A DNA stretch of 64,000 nucleotides from assembly GCA_964019165.1 (NCBI GenBank), contig OZ025271.1, forward strand, positions 13,991,759-14,055,758. The letters run 5' to 3'. Under the pieces are notes generated by a model. The model did not search any database. It was not told where the DNA came from and was given only the letters and a program-made list of their open reading frames with translations. The first letter of the stretch is position 1. The number at the start of each line of letters is the position of its first letter. The translations under genes and the position numbers were made by a program. Shown in pieces: positions 23,365 to 34,076 of this stretch. This stretch comes from Mastigias papua. Taxonomy: Eukaryota > Cnidaria > Scyphozoa > Rhizostomeae > Mastigiidae.

Positions 23365-24003
23365 GATTGCGTATAGAACAACAGAAGAGGAATGACGAGG
23401 TGTTCGATGAGAGGATTGACTTATGGTGATATCCTAGGCGTGTAATTGAAAATTGTGAGTGAATGAAAGAAGGAAAATTGACGTTGAGTAAGAAATGGCC
23501 TATGCTACAATGTTTACACTCACTACAGGAGTTCCCCCTTTAGAATGCAAGCGGATGAGAAGCATTCGATCCATAAGGGAGAAAGCAGTGTGCGATTGTT
23601 AACATTGTAGGGTGAGAAATATGAATGGCAAACAAGAATAGCATTAGTAAAATAAGCGAGCAAGTACACATCAAAAAGTTACTATTTTTATTAAATATCC
23701 GATGATTGAATGACGAGTGTCCAATCTTGATTTTGTTAATGCTTGGTGAACGTCTTTGCGTTGGGCAACCAGGAAGCAGGAGCGGAAGAAGTTTCGTGGA
23801 GCGATGGCAGTGAGAGAGGTATGAGATGATAGTGTGCTGAGTTGTTGCTGCCTTGAGTTCTGTGTTGGCATAGGTGTTCGATGACAGGAGTGACGTACGG
23901 TGATATCCATGGTGTGTGATTGAAGGTTGTGAATGAATGAAAGAAAGACAATTGACGTTGAGTAAGAAATGGCCTATGCTACAATGCTTACATTCACTGC
24001 AGA
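23365..24003. repeat. Pair of ~150-bp direct repeats
   Basis: About 23383-23530 and 23870-24003 share GTGTTCGATGA, GGTGATATCC, AATTGACGTTGAGTAAGAAA and TGGCCTATGCTACAATG in the same order. The copies are about 480 bp apart. They could be remains of short LTR-like ends or a tandem duplication. Sequence between them has no recognised coding motif. Confidence 0.65.
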
Positions 24004-25807
24004 TTCATTGGTGAATGAACTGTTCATATGACATGTGATGCTGTTGCTCTTGTGCATAGTGACTATATTAATTAACAGAAGTGCATATTTTTATAAGAAA
24101 CCTAGCTTATGGCCTAGTTATGAAAGTTCTTTACTTTTAGTCATCTTTTGATCAGAGGTATCAACGCTAGAGTTTCAGAATGGTTCTTTAACTTTAACTG
24201 CACATTTAACGCCATGTACGTTGTGAGCATACAGTGTCAAGACAAGACGGTACGGATACTGGAAATTTCAGCAGAACCCCCGTCTTTTAACCACTAGTTA
24301 CAAGGATTAGAACCGATACATTTGAGTGTGGAATTTTAATCCTCAATTCCTTTGCAGTGATGAAAATATTAAAAGTCAAAGATTTTCTTAGGAGTTTGTT
24401 TGTTAGTAGTAAATGCTCATTAAATATTTTGGTCTTCTACATGCAGAATTTCTCATTAGATTTCTGCATGCATTCTCTATGCTCTTTACAATGCGATTCC
24501 TTAACACAAAGAACTTGTACACCTAAAGAATGCAATCAAACGTATTGAAAGTTATGTTAGAAGAGAACGGATACGATTAGCTATTTATACTTCCATGTAC
24601 TGAATATACTAATACAGAAAACATTATACAAGTGGTGATGTTTAAGCTGATAATCCTCTGTACAATGAGAAATTGTCTTATCGTGTTTTTTCAACGTCAA
24701 ATTGAAATAGTATCGCTGGTAATATTAATATTATTATGAAACATTCAGTATTCACCTTGATCACATTTTAGTACTGAGAAAAATAGACATCTAATTAAAT
24801 CTAGAAAGTGATAATAACACTGTAAAAATTAGAGCTATTAAGTGCAACAAATAGAGCTGATTATTATGCATATGAGAATTAATCTTAACTTTCCAAAATT
24901 CATACTTAAACCAAAAGGATGGAGAAATCAATGTATATAACATTGTTTCAATTACTTCTAATGGATCTTTATCAATAATACAGTTTGTAAAATGCTTGTT
25001 CAGTAAATCTGCAACGTACATTTTTACCACTGTTTAATGTTTCATTTGCAATCAACAGAAATCCCCATCAGTTCAATAAAAACTATTAATAGTTTGCCCA
25101 TGAATTTCCGATCTCCCCCTAAAATCTGTGAAACTCTCTTACTGTTGGGAAATCACCCTATAAGTAGCAATCTCTTTATTCATAATTTCCATGTGTTGTT
25201 AATACCAATGCTTTCTCATCGTCAAATCATTTTCTATTCGATATTTAAACTTCATTTATGCTAATTTGTGATAAATTCCATATTATATATTAATTTATTA
25301 CATTTATATATTAAATAAATTTACGCTATTCTGTTGTGTTGTAGTTCTCAGTGTTTTTGTTATAGAACATTAGATGTCATGTGACACCATACTTAGATTC
25401 GTCTTTATTCTTCTTTAGAGTTCATCTCGACCAGTTACTAGAGAGACATTCCACTATTTGTTGAAATATTGGAACACTTGTCGCAAGCACACAATCTTAT
25501 CTCAATTAGTAAGACCCTACAGTTGTTTTGAAGTCGACTTTTGACGAGTGGTGAGTAATATGATGTGAATTAAATCATTCTTTGGCTTTGTGGTTGATTC
25601 TCTTCTATTAATTATGCTTATTTATGTTTTACATACGTATGTCTACATGTTGACATACTTTGTCATACTTTGTACAATCATATGGATTAACATCTAACTG
25701 AAAATATATTACATTAAATCGAAAAATTAGAAAATAGTAATTAAATGATTGTTATGTGTCATTAAGATAGTTACAAATGACTGTTTGTTCATTTATGTTG
25801 TTTTTTA
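24004..25807. other. No gene identified
   Basis: AT-rich, with no convincing exon and no recognised repeat. Confidence 0.3.
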
Positions 25808-25861
25808 ATAGTAGATATTAAGCGAATAAGTACGACAATATTTTTCAATTTACAAGACATA

Positions 25862-25888
25862 TTTCGGATTGCTCAAATCCATCATCAG
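25862..25888 (-). ncRNA. Hammerhead ribozyme core, left end of the Penelope-like element
   Basis: Minus strand from 25888: CTGATGA, T, then stem II GGATT with loop TGAGC and AATCC, then GAAA. All core positions of CUGANGA...GAAA are intact and stem II is 5 perfect base pairs. Stem I and III pairing was not established by eye, so cleavage activity is not claimed. Confidence 0.6.
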
Positions 25889-26029
25889 TTGCTAAATACA
25901 ATGAAAAACTTCTAGGTGCATAAATAAACGCTAAATCATAATTCAAATATATATTAATCGAAAGAGGACTCAATGTAGCGAAAAGGAGTGTAACTCACTT
26001 TCTCACTGACTTTTCAAACTCACTTTCTT

Positions 26030-26535
26030 TTTAATGGTAAAATCTACGACCAAATAGATGGTGTTGCTATGGGCTCATAACTTGTACCTGTGCTAGCTAA
26101 TCTATTCCTAGGCCATCATGAAAATATATGGCTTAATCAGTATCAAAGTCCTCCTGTTCAGTTTCATTGATGTTTTGTTAATTATTGTTTATGTCCTTTT
26201 AATACTGAGGATGATACATTATCACTTTTTGATGTTCTCAGCTCACAAAACGCAAACATCAAATTCATTGTTAAAAAGGAAAATAATATGATGTTGGCTT
26301 TTCTTGATGTCTGTATAAATAATAAAGACCCATCCTGTCTCTTAACATCATTACATCCTAGATATACATTTACTCGGTTGCTTAATAATCTTTTCAGCTT
26401 TTCTTCCTTTTCTTATAAGATTGGTCTTATTCGTACATTAGTAGATAGAGCTTACAACATTAATAATAATCTTCTTAACTTTAATGAGGATGCTAATAAA
26501 CTCTACTTTATATTTAAAAAAATATCAATACCCTG
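26030..26535 (+). pseudogene. Penelope-like reverse transcriptase remnant
   Basis: The frames show DQIDGVAMGS and, after a TAA replacing the following residues, LANLFLGHHE (motif B region of the RT). The expected YxDD is degraded (FIDVLL). The best preserved part is 26288-26535 with AFLDVCINN, TSLHPRYTFTRLL, FSYKIGLIRTLVDRAY and KLYFIFKK, the conserved end of the Penelope-type RT before the endonuclease linker. Confidence 0.8.
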
Positions 26536-26727
26536 AATATTTGATGAGTCAAATCGTACCTTGATAATGCTGATAGCTCTAAAACCTCAACTTCACCTAC
26601 TGATATTTCTATTGTTTATTTTAAGCTTCCATTTCTTAAGCTTTCCAAATTTACCCACAGTAGGATACGAATGGTTGTAATAAATATTGTAACAATCTTA
26701 AAATACAACTACAATTTTCTTCCTTTA

Positions 26728-27290
26728 GGATTAAACATTTGCTATCGGGTAAGGATCATGTGCATAGATCCCTTCGCTCTTATGTAGTGTATAGATTTAA
26801 ATGTACCGGATGTAATTACGTGCAGATTGGCGACACAAGCCAACATTTATCTATTCGAGTGCGTGAGTATATATTTACTGATAAAAATTATAATATCTTT
26901 AAACATCTTTAAAAGTTCAGTTGTTTGCAAAGAGGCTTGCACCAGTCGACCAAGAACACCAGTTGTTTCGTTTCACAGGCATACTTGTGGTATCTGAGCT
27001 CCGACCGACAGTAGTTTTTAGTTTATGTGTTCAAATCGCCCCGGGCTAGTCATAGTTGTTTGCTCCCAGGGGTATCGTTCTAGTAGTATTGTAGTGTGTA
27101 ATTTTTCCAGTATTCTAAATTGTTATCGTGACTTTTATGGATACTAAAAAAAACAAGAGGCTTGCAATAATATTTGTTATAAAATGTTGGATTCTTCAAA
27201 CACTCCGTATAAACTAAAAATTAAAAAGGTATTGCACATCTTGTGGGAAAGGCCCTGATTTAAATAAGCAGATTCAGCATTATAACTTTT
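26728..27290 (+). pseudogene. GIY-YIG endonuclease domain remnant, split by a retroposon-like insertion
   Basis: The frame RIKHLLSGKDH, then LRSYVVYRFKCTGCNYVQIG, DTSQHLSIRVREY and IFKHL carries the Cys and the (degraded) YVG.TSR...R..EH pattern of the Penelope GIY-YIG domain. The insertion at 26942-27154 splits the following segment. Skipping it (one copy of the 12-bp duplication) the same frame resumes as CYKMLDSSNTPYKLKIKK and VLHILWE, the usual C-terminal end of this family. In-frame stops occur before and after. Confidence 0.8.
26942..27166 (+). mobile_element. Retroposon-like (SINE-like) insertion with 12-bp target duplication
   Basis: AAGAGGCTTGCA at 26930-26941 recurs at 27155-27166. 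The 213 bp between ends in an A-rich tail (CTAAAAAAAAC). Removing the insert and one duplicate restores the reading frame of the host Penelope element exactly. A GTTCAAATC word inside resembles a pol III box B, but no convincing box A is seen, so the RNA parent is unknown. Confidence 0.75.
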
Positions 27291-27406
27291 CCGTAAGCCT
27301 TTAGCTCTTTTTCTATAACCATTTCATTCCTTTTCATTACATTGATTCCTTTTTCGATTAATATATTCGATTGATGTGTCTAGAGGTTTCTCATCATATT
27401 TAGCAA

Positions 27407-27433
27407 CTGATTATGGATTGGAACAATCCAAAA
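27407..27433 (+). ncRNA. Degenerate hammerhead-like core, right inverted end
   Basis: CTGATTA, T, GGATT-GGAAC-AATCC stem-loop, then AAAA on the plus strand, the inverted partner of 25862-25888. Stem II is kept, but G8 and G12 of the core are changed (CTGATTA, AAAA), so it should be inactive. Confidence 0.5.
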
Positions 27434-27599
27434 CATGTCTTGGAAATAGAAAAATATTGTTGCATTTATTCGTCTCATATCTACTTTTATAATATCGATA
27501 AATTTTGTTTATTTTTATAAAATAACACTGTGTAACACAAGGAAGCATCTTAAACATATTAACTGCAGTTAAAATCGAGTACTTTTTATATGATTTGTA

Positions 27600-27892
27600 C
27601 ACTGTCCTCACGAAAGTATCCGGATACTTTTGAATTTGGTGGCGAATTATCTGCAAGAAAGGTTTTGTGTACGAATTTCAAAAGCAATTTTCATGAAAAC
27701 CCCTTCATCAACCACCCTTCATCTGGATTTCTTTCCATTTAGCTTTCGAGCAGTGAGTTGTGAGGATGGCATACGATTTCACCAAGATATGTCTGCAGAG
27801 GAACAGAGATACCAGGAAAATTGGAGCCCATCAATACTTGCAGACTTTCATTGGATGACAGTGAAGGATGCCACATATGCTGTGCGCAAGTG
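27600..27892 (+). pseudogene. Fragment of a transposon-associated protein with RFHQD...RYQ...W motif
   Basis: Frame ending at TGA 27890-27892 contains STTLHLDFFPFSFRAVSCED, GIRFHQDMSAEEQRYQENWS and SILADFHWM. This matches the C-terminal pattern 'SHLDFFP.N.GAVS.E.GERFHQD...ME.RYQG.W...M.ADYCW' that I recognise from a repetitive invertebrate open reading frame of unclear class. Only this short C-terminal piece is present. Confidence 0.55.
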
Positions 27893-28299
27893 ACAAGCGA
27901 AACGACAAAGAAAAGACATTAAATAGCAAGTTAATTTGTTTGTTCTATACTCTTTGTTCTAAACGTACGCAATGATGACATTGATTATATAGCTCAGCTT
28001 TTACTACTGTATTCAGTGGTGCACAATGCCTACTAAATATACATCCACTTGCATAAATAAACCTTTTGTATCCTGTAAGCTATAGCCAATCAATTTTAAC
28101 TGCCAGTCTTGAATTGAGCAGCTGATGAAAGTATGTAAGAAGTCATGCTTTTTATTAGCGGAGCAATCAACTTTTGAAAACTTGTTCACCAGTGTAATCT
28201 GTACTATATTCATACACACTCATATATGATTATACTTTTCGAGCTTGTTGTGGTCATCCATATTTCTGGCTCCGAAGGTTACTTTAATGGTTCTCATAT

Positions 28300-31200
28300 A
28301 CAATTTTCATACCATCTTTTCGTTCCGTAGACATTAATTTTCATGAAGACAGAGTAGAAATTCTCCTTCTCCATATTCTGCAGGGTTTGCATGCATCCAC
28401 TTGTCCAATTGAAACATATATTCGTGGGCTCTTTTTGACATTCCCTGTCTTCATATCATGAAAACTTTCCAATATTTAGCTATTCAATAGACTCTCTCTT
28501 TATCCAATTGACAGACAGTCTAATTGTTTACATTCTGCAGAATTTCGAATATTGCGTCATCCCATAGACGACTCACTTTTTTTGAGAATAGACATTCTCC
28601 TCCTCCACATTCTGCAGAATGTCTAATAGACATTTAGTAGTGTGGGCATATTTTAAATGATTCTAAGTCTTCTTATAATGAAGAGTTTAAGCATATTTAT
28701 ACCTTCAATAGTCACATTTGTTGCATATAGTAGGCTGTCTAGATATTCATCCTCTGCAGAGCATTGAAAGGTCCTGTTGTCACATAGACACTCATTTTTA
28801 TGTAGATACATTAACATTCTATTTCTTTTCCTTCTGCTAAATTTTGACATATCATATGGCCTATTGGGCATTCAACTTTACGTAGATAGTTGCGTCCTTT
28901 ATATTTGTCATATTCTGCATCATTCACATACTTGTTTTCCATTCGTTCAGTAGAGATTTTTCTATGTTGATTGTTTAGAAATTCTGATTCCTTATAATCT
29001 GCCAAATTTGGACATAGCTTCTCTTACAACAGAACCTCATTTTATGCAGACAGTAAAGATACTATAATTCATCATTTTCTGCAGACATTCTAAATATCCT
29101 TTTCTCCAATGGATACTCTTATTTATATCTAGTTATTAGACAATTTAATTCTTCATATTCTGCAGAATTTGCAAATTTCCATTTCTTCTTTGGAAAGTCA
29201 TTTCCATATTGGGTAATTTAGACATTCTCTTCTCCACATAATGAAGTCCTTACATATATCCATTTGCACAATAAATGCCCAACTTTGTATGCAGATAGCT
29301 TACACATTGTAGTTTTAGATGTTTCATCATATTCTGCGGAACTTCGACATATCCTTTCTTTCAATGGAAACTCATTTTTTTGCAGAGAATTTAGATATTA
29401 TAATTCATCGTTCTTTATTTGGCACAATTGTCGCAAAGCCATTGATTACTTAGACGCTCATTTTTATGCCCATGTTTTCGATATTCCAGTTCATCATATA
29501 TTCTCAATATATTTTTATGTTCATATACATGACATTACAACTCTCCATTTTCTACATAAGTTGCACATATTGATTCGTCCAATAGACACTCATTTATTGT
29601 ACATAAAGTAGGCATCTTCCTTCTGCATAGTGTACATATTTGCATGCGTCCATTTTTCCATTACACAGTTATTTGTATGCAGCTATATTAAACATTCTAA
29701 TACGTCATATTCTGCAAAATTTGTGTATATCTTCTCATATAATAAACATTTGTTACAGTATATAGTTTATACATGTATAAAATTAGGAGAACTAGGAGAA
29801 TGTCTTAATGGGCGAGTGGCAAAGTGGTTAGAGCGCTTGACTTCTGTGCGAAACATCGATGGTTCGAGCCGAACTCTCGAATCACAGTTGGGATGCTCGC
29901 TTGCTGTTCACACAGCAGCAAATGGGTACCTGATGGCAACACTGGGGAAGTTAAAGATGGCGAGGAAAGGAACTGGCCTCCCTACCTGCTCAGGATAAGT
30001 GTCCCTCTAACGGGCATTCCCCAATGCACGAAATCGTACATGGGATTCACCTTTAACTAGGAGAATGTCTACTTTATGCACAATAAGTGATTTTCTGTGG
30101 CTCGATTAGATATGCAAAAATTCTGCAAAAACTGACGAATAAGAATGTTTAAACTATACTCATAGCATATCCAATAGTCCATTATACATTTACATTTATA
30201 TAGATATTTATGACATTCTAATTGTTCATTTTCTTCCAAAATAAGATATATTCCTTTGTCCAAAAGACACTTATCTTTTGAAGATAGTTTAGACATTCTC
30301 ATTGTTCATATCTCGTCTAACGTGATCATATCATTTCATCCAATAGATACTCATGTTTACTTCAACAGCTCAATCATTCTAATCTATTAGTTCTTGCTGA
30401 ATGTTCACATGTCTATTCGTCTCACAGTCCCTCAATTATTACAAGTAGACGTTCTTCTTCTGCATATTCTGCAGAATGTGCACATATCCATTGATTCAGT
30501 AGACACTTATGTTTATGCAGGTAGTTGTCAAATTCTGATTTTTAACTTTCTGGTGAATTTGCACAGATCTTCTAACAGACAGTCAGCTGTATGTATATAG
30601 CACAGGTCCATTTGTATAGTACACATCGATTTGCACATATCCATTTGAACAATAGATACGGTTATTGTATATAGTTCAGATACAGTAATGCTTGCGTTTT
30701 TTGCAGAATTGGCACAGATCTTTTCGTCTAATAGACACTGCAATGTAGTGTATTGTTTAGATGTTAGAACTCACAAGACTCTGAAGAAAATAGATATGTC
30801 TTTTCTTCCAATAGATACTCATTGTTGTTGTTGTTATTGTGTGCATATGTTATACAATCAAATTGCTAAGTTCTGCAGATTTTGAACATTCCCATAATTT
30901 CTTTATGCATTCTTCTCAGTTTACATACATTAAAAAGTCTACATGTTTGTATTCTACAAAACTTCTACCTTTCCATACTGTACATATGCTTTTATTTAGA
31001 TAGTTTACACATTCCACTTCATTATAACTTTGAGGATTTCATGTTTTATTAAATATGATGTAAAATCTCATAAGAGCCTGAAAAGAAATCAGTCTGTTTT
31101 TGGTTCTTATCTTTGGGTGTCTTTTTGCACAAAATCAGTCTGTAGGTTCTTATTTTGTTAGGTTCTTGTTTGTGGGGTTTTATTGTAGTTTACACATTCC

Positions 31201-31560
31201 ACTTAATTATACTCTGCTGATTGACATTTTCTTTCAAATTTTACAAAACGATATCATATCTTCTTCTCCACAGGACACTAATTTTTATATGGATTGTTTA
31301 CACATTCAAGTTTGTTGTATTCTCTAGAATCTGCGCTTCTCAATTCACCCTATACACAGTCATTTGTATGCATATCTAATTCTCTATTGTCCTGCAAGAT
31401 ATGCACAAGTCTTTTCACTTCTTGACATTCACTTCCATGTATATATTGAACACACTCTGGCTCTAAACCTTGAGCAGAAAATGCATGCAATAATTAAATC
31501 CTTCAGTATACATTCATTTTCATTTCATATAATTCATTTCATATATTTGATATAACTCTG
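28300..31560. repeat. Degenerate minisatellite array (~80-bp unit, TTCTGCAGAATTTG core)
   Basis: The words ATTCTGCAGAATTTGCACAT, CCATTT/CGTCCAATAGACACT, CATTTTTATGCAGATAG and TTTAGACATTCT recur in this order with spacing near 75-86 bp or twice that over about 3.2 kb. Copies are strongly diverged. The many 60-120 codon frames in this region are by-products of the periodic sequence. The array is interrupted by a SINE at 29806-30054. Confidence 0.8.
29806..30054 (+). mobile_element. tRNA-derived SINE with 16-bp target duplication
   Basis: The head reads GGGCGAGTGGCAAAGTGGTT then AGAGCGCTTG (pol III box A, TGGCnnAGTGG) and GGTTCGAGCC (box B) about 35 bp later, followed by a tRNA-unrelated body with GGGTACCTGATGGCAACACT. 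AACTAGGAGAATGTCT flanks it on both sides (29790-29805 and 30055-30070), an exact 16-bp target duplication typical of LINE-mobilised SINEs. There is no long poly-A; the 3' end is TTCACCTTT. No protein is encoded. Confidence 0.9.
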
Positions 31561-31879
31561 TTAGAACTTTATCATTGACAAGTATCTTTTAATAATAATC
31601 TTTACAAGTTTAGTACCCAGATAGTTGGCATAAGGAAAATGAAGTTAAATCATGTGTGTCTTATTGTTTGCAAACACAAATATACATTTTGTTATAAGAA
31701 ACATGTCTTTAAGACACACGAGGCTGACATTAGCCAAAAGTTAAGAAACATTTAAGAAACATGATCTGGCTGAGCATTGAAAGTAAACTTGAAAAAACAG
31801 TTGTGGTAGGAAATTTTTTATAGGATAGAATAATTTCACATGACATCCATCTCCTTACTGTTTTTTAACTGCTGTATGA
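31561..31879. other. Non-coding, with TTAAGAAACAT repeats
   Basis: TTAAGAAACATTTAAGAAAC and GAGGCTGACATTAGCC at about 31680-31765 recur in the same orientation at about 32135-32190 (GAGGCTGGAATTAGC). The two direct copies bracket the exon-like block 31880-32168. Confidence 0.45.
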
Positions 31880-32168
31880 AATTGTTTTAAGAAGTTTACA
31901 AAAGACCATCAGTGCTTCCATCATCATCTAATTCTACACTCATTTCTTCCTCCAATCAATCACTGTCGATCATTTTGATAGGCTCATCTCCAACTATCTG
32001 TGGCGAAACATCATCCAACTCCTGGTTATCTTGAGTGCTTGATGTTTGATCTAGAGTGAAGACAGACGGAACGTGGTAATTTGATTGACCCTCTGGCTGC
32101 ACTAGGTTGTCATGGATGTTTGTTTCTATTACAAGCTTCAAGAATTTTAAGAAACATTTAAGAAACAT
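31880..32168 (-). CDS. Acidic exon-like frame, unrecognised
   Basis: The minus-strand frame contains [20 protein letters not shown] and [20 protein letters not shown], reaches TGA (after MIDSD) and would continue in frame as [19 protein letters not shown] before TAA. The continued acidic, exon-like composition beyond the TGA suggests one coding unit broken by a stop, or a real stop followed by chance. An acceptor (TTCTTGAAG or TTGTAATAG) precedes it. I do not recognise the protein. It lies between direct repeats, so it may belong to a transposon. Confidence 0.3.
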
Positions 32169-32219
32169 TTGAGGCTGGAATTAGCAATCTATTATGAAAC
32201 ATCCAGAAAATGACCATGA

Positions 32220-32398
<179 letters not shown>

Positions 32399-32493
32399 GA
32401 TCAGTAGCTAGCGAGTAACCAGGATTTCTCCTTTTTCGGTGCAAACAGAAAGGCTGATATAATGCTCAGAAAAACCAGGAGAAAATTAAAATT

Positions 32494-32565
32494 TGCCACC
32501 ACCTGGGATCGAACCAGGGTCTCTCGCATTCCGGGCAAGCGTCGTAACCACTAGACCACAGTGGC
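32494..32565 (-). tRNA. tRNA-like cloverleaf, probably not a functional tRNA
   Basis: The minus strand folds as acceptor GCCACTG/TGGTGGC (7 pairs, two of them G-T), D arm GTC...GAC with loop AGTGGTTA, anticodon stem CTTGC/GCGAG with loop CCGGAAT, and T arm CCTGG-TTCGATC-CCAGG. Box A (TGGTCTAGTGG) and box B (GGTTCGATCCC) are intact. Position 33 is C rather than the invariant U. The implied GGA anticodon would be Ser, yet there is no long variable arm. It is therefore likely a tRNA-derived repeat; no intron is seen. Confidence 0.6.
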
Positions 32566-32604
32566 TTGTTTTAACTCCCCTGGTTTTTAGCACCTTATGG
32601 TCAC

Positions 32605-32628
32605 TTTCGGCTTTCGCCTTTATCAAGC
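32605..32628 (-). ncRNA. Degenerate hammerhead-like motif
   Basis: Minus strand: CTTGATAA, AGGC-GAAA-GCC stem-loop, GAAAG. The layout equals the hammerhead core but the CUGANGA box is changed to a TTGATAA-like form, which removes invariant residues. It is probably a decayed ribozyme of the Penelope terminal type. Confidence 0.45.
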
Positions 32629-32636
32629 AGCTCTAA

Positions 32637-32694
32637 TATATACGATCAGTAGCTAGCAATATATATTTATATTGCTAGCTACTGATCGTATATA
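32637..32694. repeat. Near-perfect palindrome (28-bp arms)
   Basis: ATATATACGATCAGTAGCTA continuing to GCAATATA is followed within about 4-5 bp by its exact inverse. It lies at the border of the composite element and the right TA tract. Confidence 0.85.
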
Positions 32695-32865
<171 letters not shown>

Positions 32866-33702
32866 TATATACTGTACATGTATAAAGAGTAATTTTTTAA
32901 GCAGCCTCTATTTGCAGATAATTCCATTCTCGCAAACGAGGTGGGAGTATTGCAAGATGGCGTCCGACAATGTTGCCTTGTGCAATAAAAACAATCTCAT
33001 CAGAATTGCAATTATTGGTGTAACCAGCTAAGTCATTCAGGTAGACATGTAATGGAGAACATTGGTTTGTATATATTCATGATTGGTCAACGGATCTTGC
33101 AATATGTGAACTCTGCTATATCATATTGTTGTGCCAGTCATCAGTCCAGTTTGCATGTTAATTAGGAAAAAGCCATATCTTGTACGTATGGAAAACAGGT
33201 GAGTAAGTTGAGCTGATATATATACTGAACTACACTAAAACATGTTACTCCTACCTTGTAAGTAAGGATTTTTATTTCTATGCTTGTGGTGAGGCGAAAT
33301 AACACGTTTAGTTTTAAGCTATTTACATTTGCATTTGGAACTTTATTTATTTACTCATAGTTGGCTGGACGCTTGACTAACCCTGGGTAAACTTATGTGT
33401 AGAAAAATAATCAGTTCGTGATTGTTGTTAGGACATGCGGGGTCATTTGGAAAGTTTTGTTCTTAAATTTTTAGTTCTATAGATTTTTCTTAGGGATATA
33501 TATATACATTTGGCTGTAAACATAGGCTAATTTTGCCTAAGTCTTGAGTAACACAACGTAATAATTTAGTGGCTTTTCAGTTCAATAGTTTATTTCAAAT
33601 CTTTGTTAGGACGTTAGATTGCATATAGTCGTCTCGGGAGATAAGCATTCTAAAATGAAAAGAGATATGTAACAATTAAACCCTAGAAAATGCAGGCTTC
33701 AG

Positions 33703-33927
33703 TTATTTGAAGAACCAAAAGTCAAACTGTCCCCCCTTGGCACCAACCATGGTTGTTCCTCTGGGGCAGGGGACAGCATCAGGCAAGTTAAAGCAGGTAC
33801 CATAACTAAATTTAAGAGGCCTGCTGGCTCTAGCTCTCAGAAATGCTTTGTGAGCAACTATACTTGCACAGTTCAGCATTTTTCTTGATGCATTCTTCAA
33901 ACTGTTATTTGCCAAGGGCTTGTTTCA
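33703..33927 (-). CDS. Exon-like frame, unrecognised
   Basis: The frame runs through LNCASIVAHKAFLRARASRP, FSYGTCFNLPDAVPCPRGTT and MVGAKGGQFDFWFFK to TAA. Composition is protein-like, with no low complexity. ATG at 33913-33915 could start it, but an upstream acceptor is equally possible. I cannot assign a family. The surrounding region has no other exon, so a transposon remnant is as likely as a host exon. Confidence 0.35.
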
Positions 33928-33958
33928 ATGTTTACCCTATCCACTATTACATTGCTGC

Positions 33959-34076
33959 ATTGTCATTGTCATTGTCATTGGCATCTATAAAGTGCAGGTC
34001 AACAGGTCATGTAAAATGCAGGTCACAGGTCATGTAAAATGCAGGTCACAGGTCATGTAAAAATGCAGGTCACACT
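33959..34076. repeat. Short tandem repeats: TCATTG, then ~22-bp AGGTCATGTAAAATGC units
   Basis: Three TCATTG units at 33961-33980, followed by about four units of AGGTCACAGGTCATGTAAAATGC. Local slippage repeats. Confidence 0.85.

Larger units (their letters stand above)
25808..27490 (+). mobile_element. Decayed Penelope-like retroelement with inverted hammerhead-bearing ends
   Basis: About 95 bp at 25808-25906 is repeated in inverted orientation at 27394-27490. Each end contains a hammerhead-like core. Between them, in order on the plus strand: an RT piece with NGKIYDQIDGVAMGS (about 26035-26090), an RT C-terminal piece FSSFSYKIGLIRTLVDRAY (26388-26455), then SYVVYRFKCTGCNYVQIGDT (about 26770-26840) and IRVREY, which is the GIY-YIG endonuclease region. 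RT followed by GIY-YIG is diagnostic of Penelope-like elements. Stops, frameshifts and loss of the YxDD residues make it inactive. The 5' part of the RT is missing. Confidence 0.85.

Noticed and set aside
23153..23951. Intact LTR retrotransposon between the ~150-bp direct repeats
   Set aside because: The interval is only about 480 bp, has no protease/RT motif, and primer-binding and polypurine sites are not visible.
29264..30885. Several 65-122-codon plus-strand frames as small genes
   Set aside because: All lie in the degenerate minisatellite or the SINE; no shared frame between repeat units and no family match.
32494..32565. Functional tRNA-Ser(GGA)
   Set aside because: C at position 33, no long variable arm, and location inside a repeat composite argue for a tRNA-derived element.
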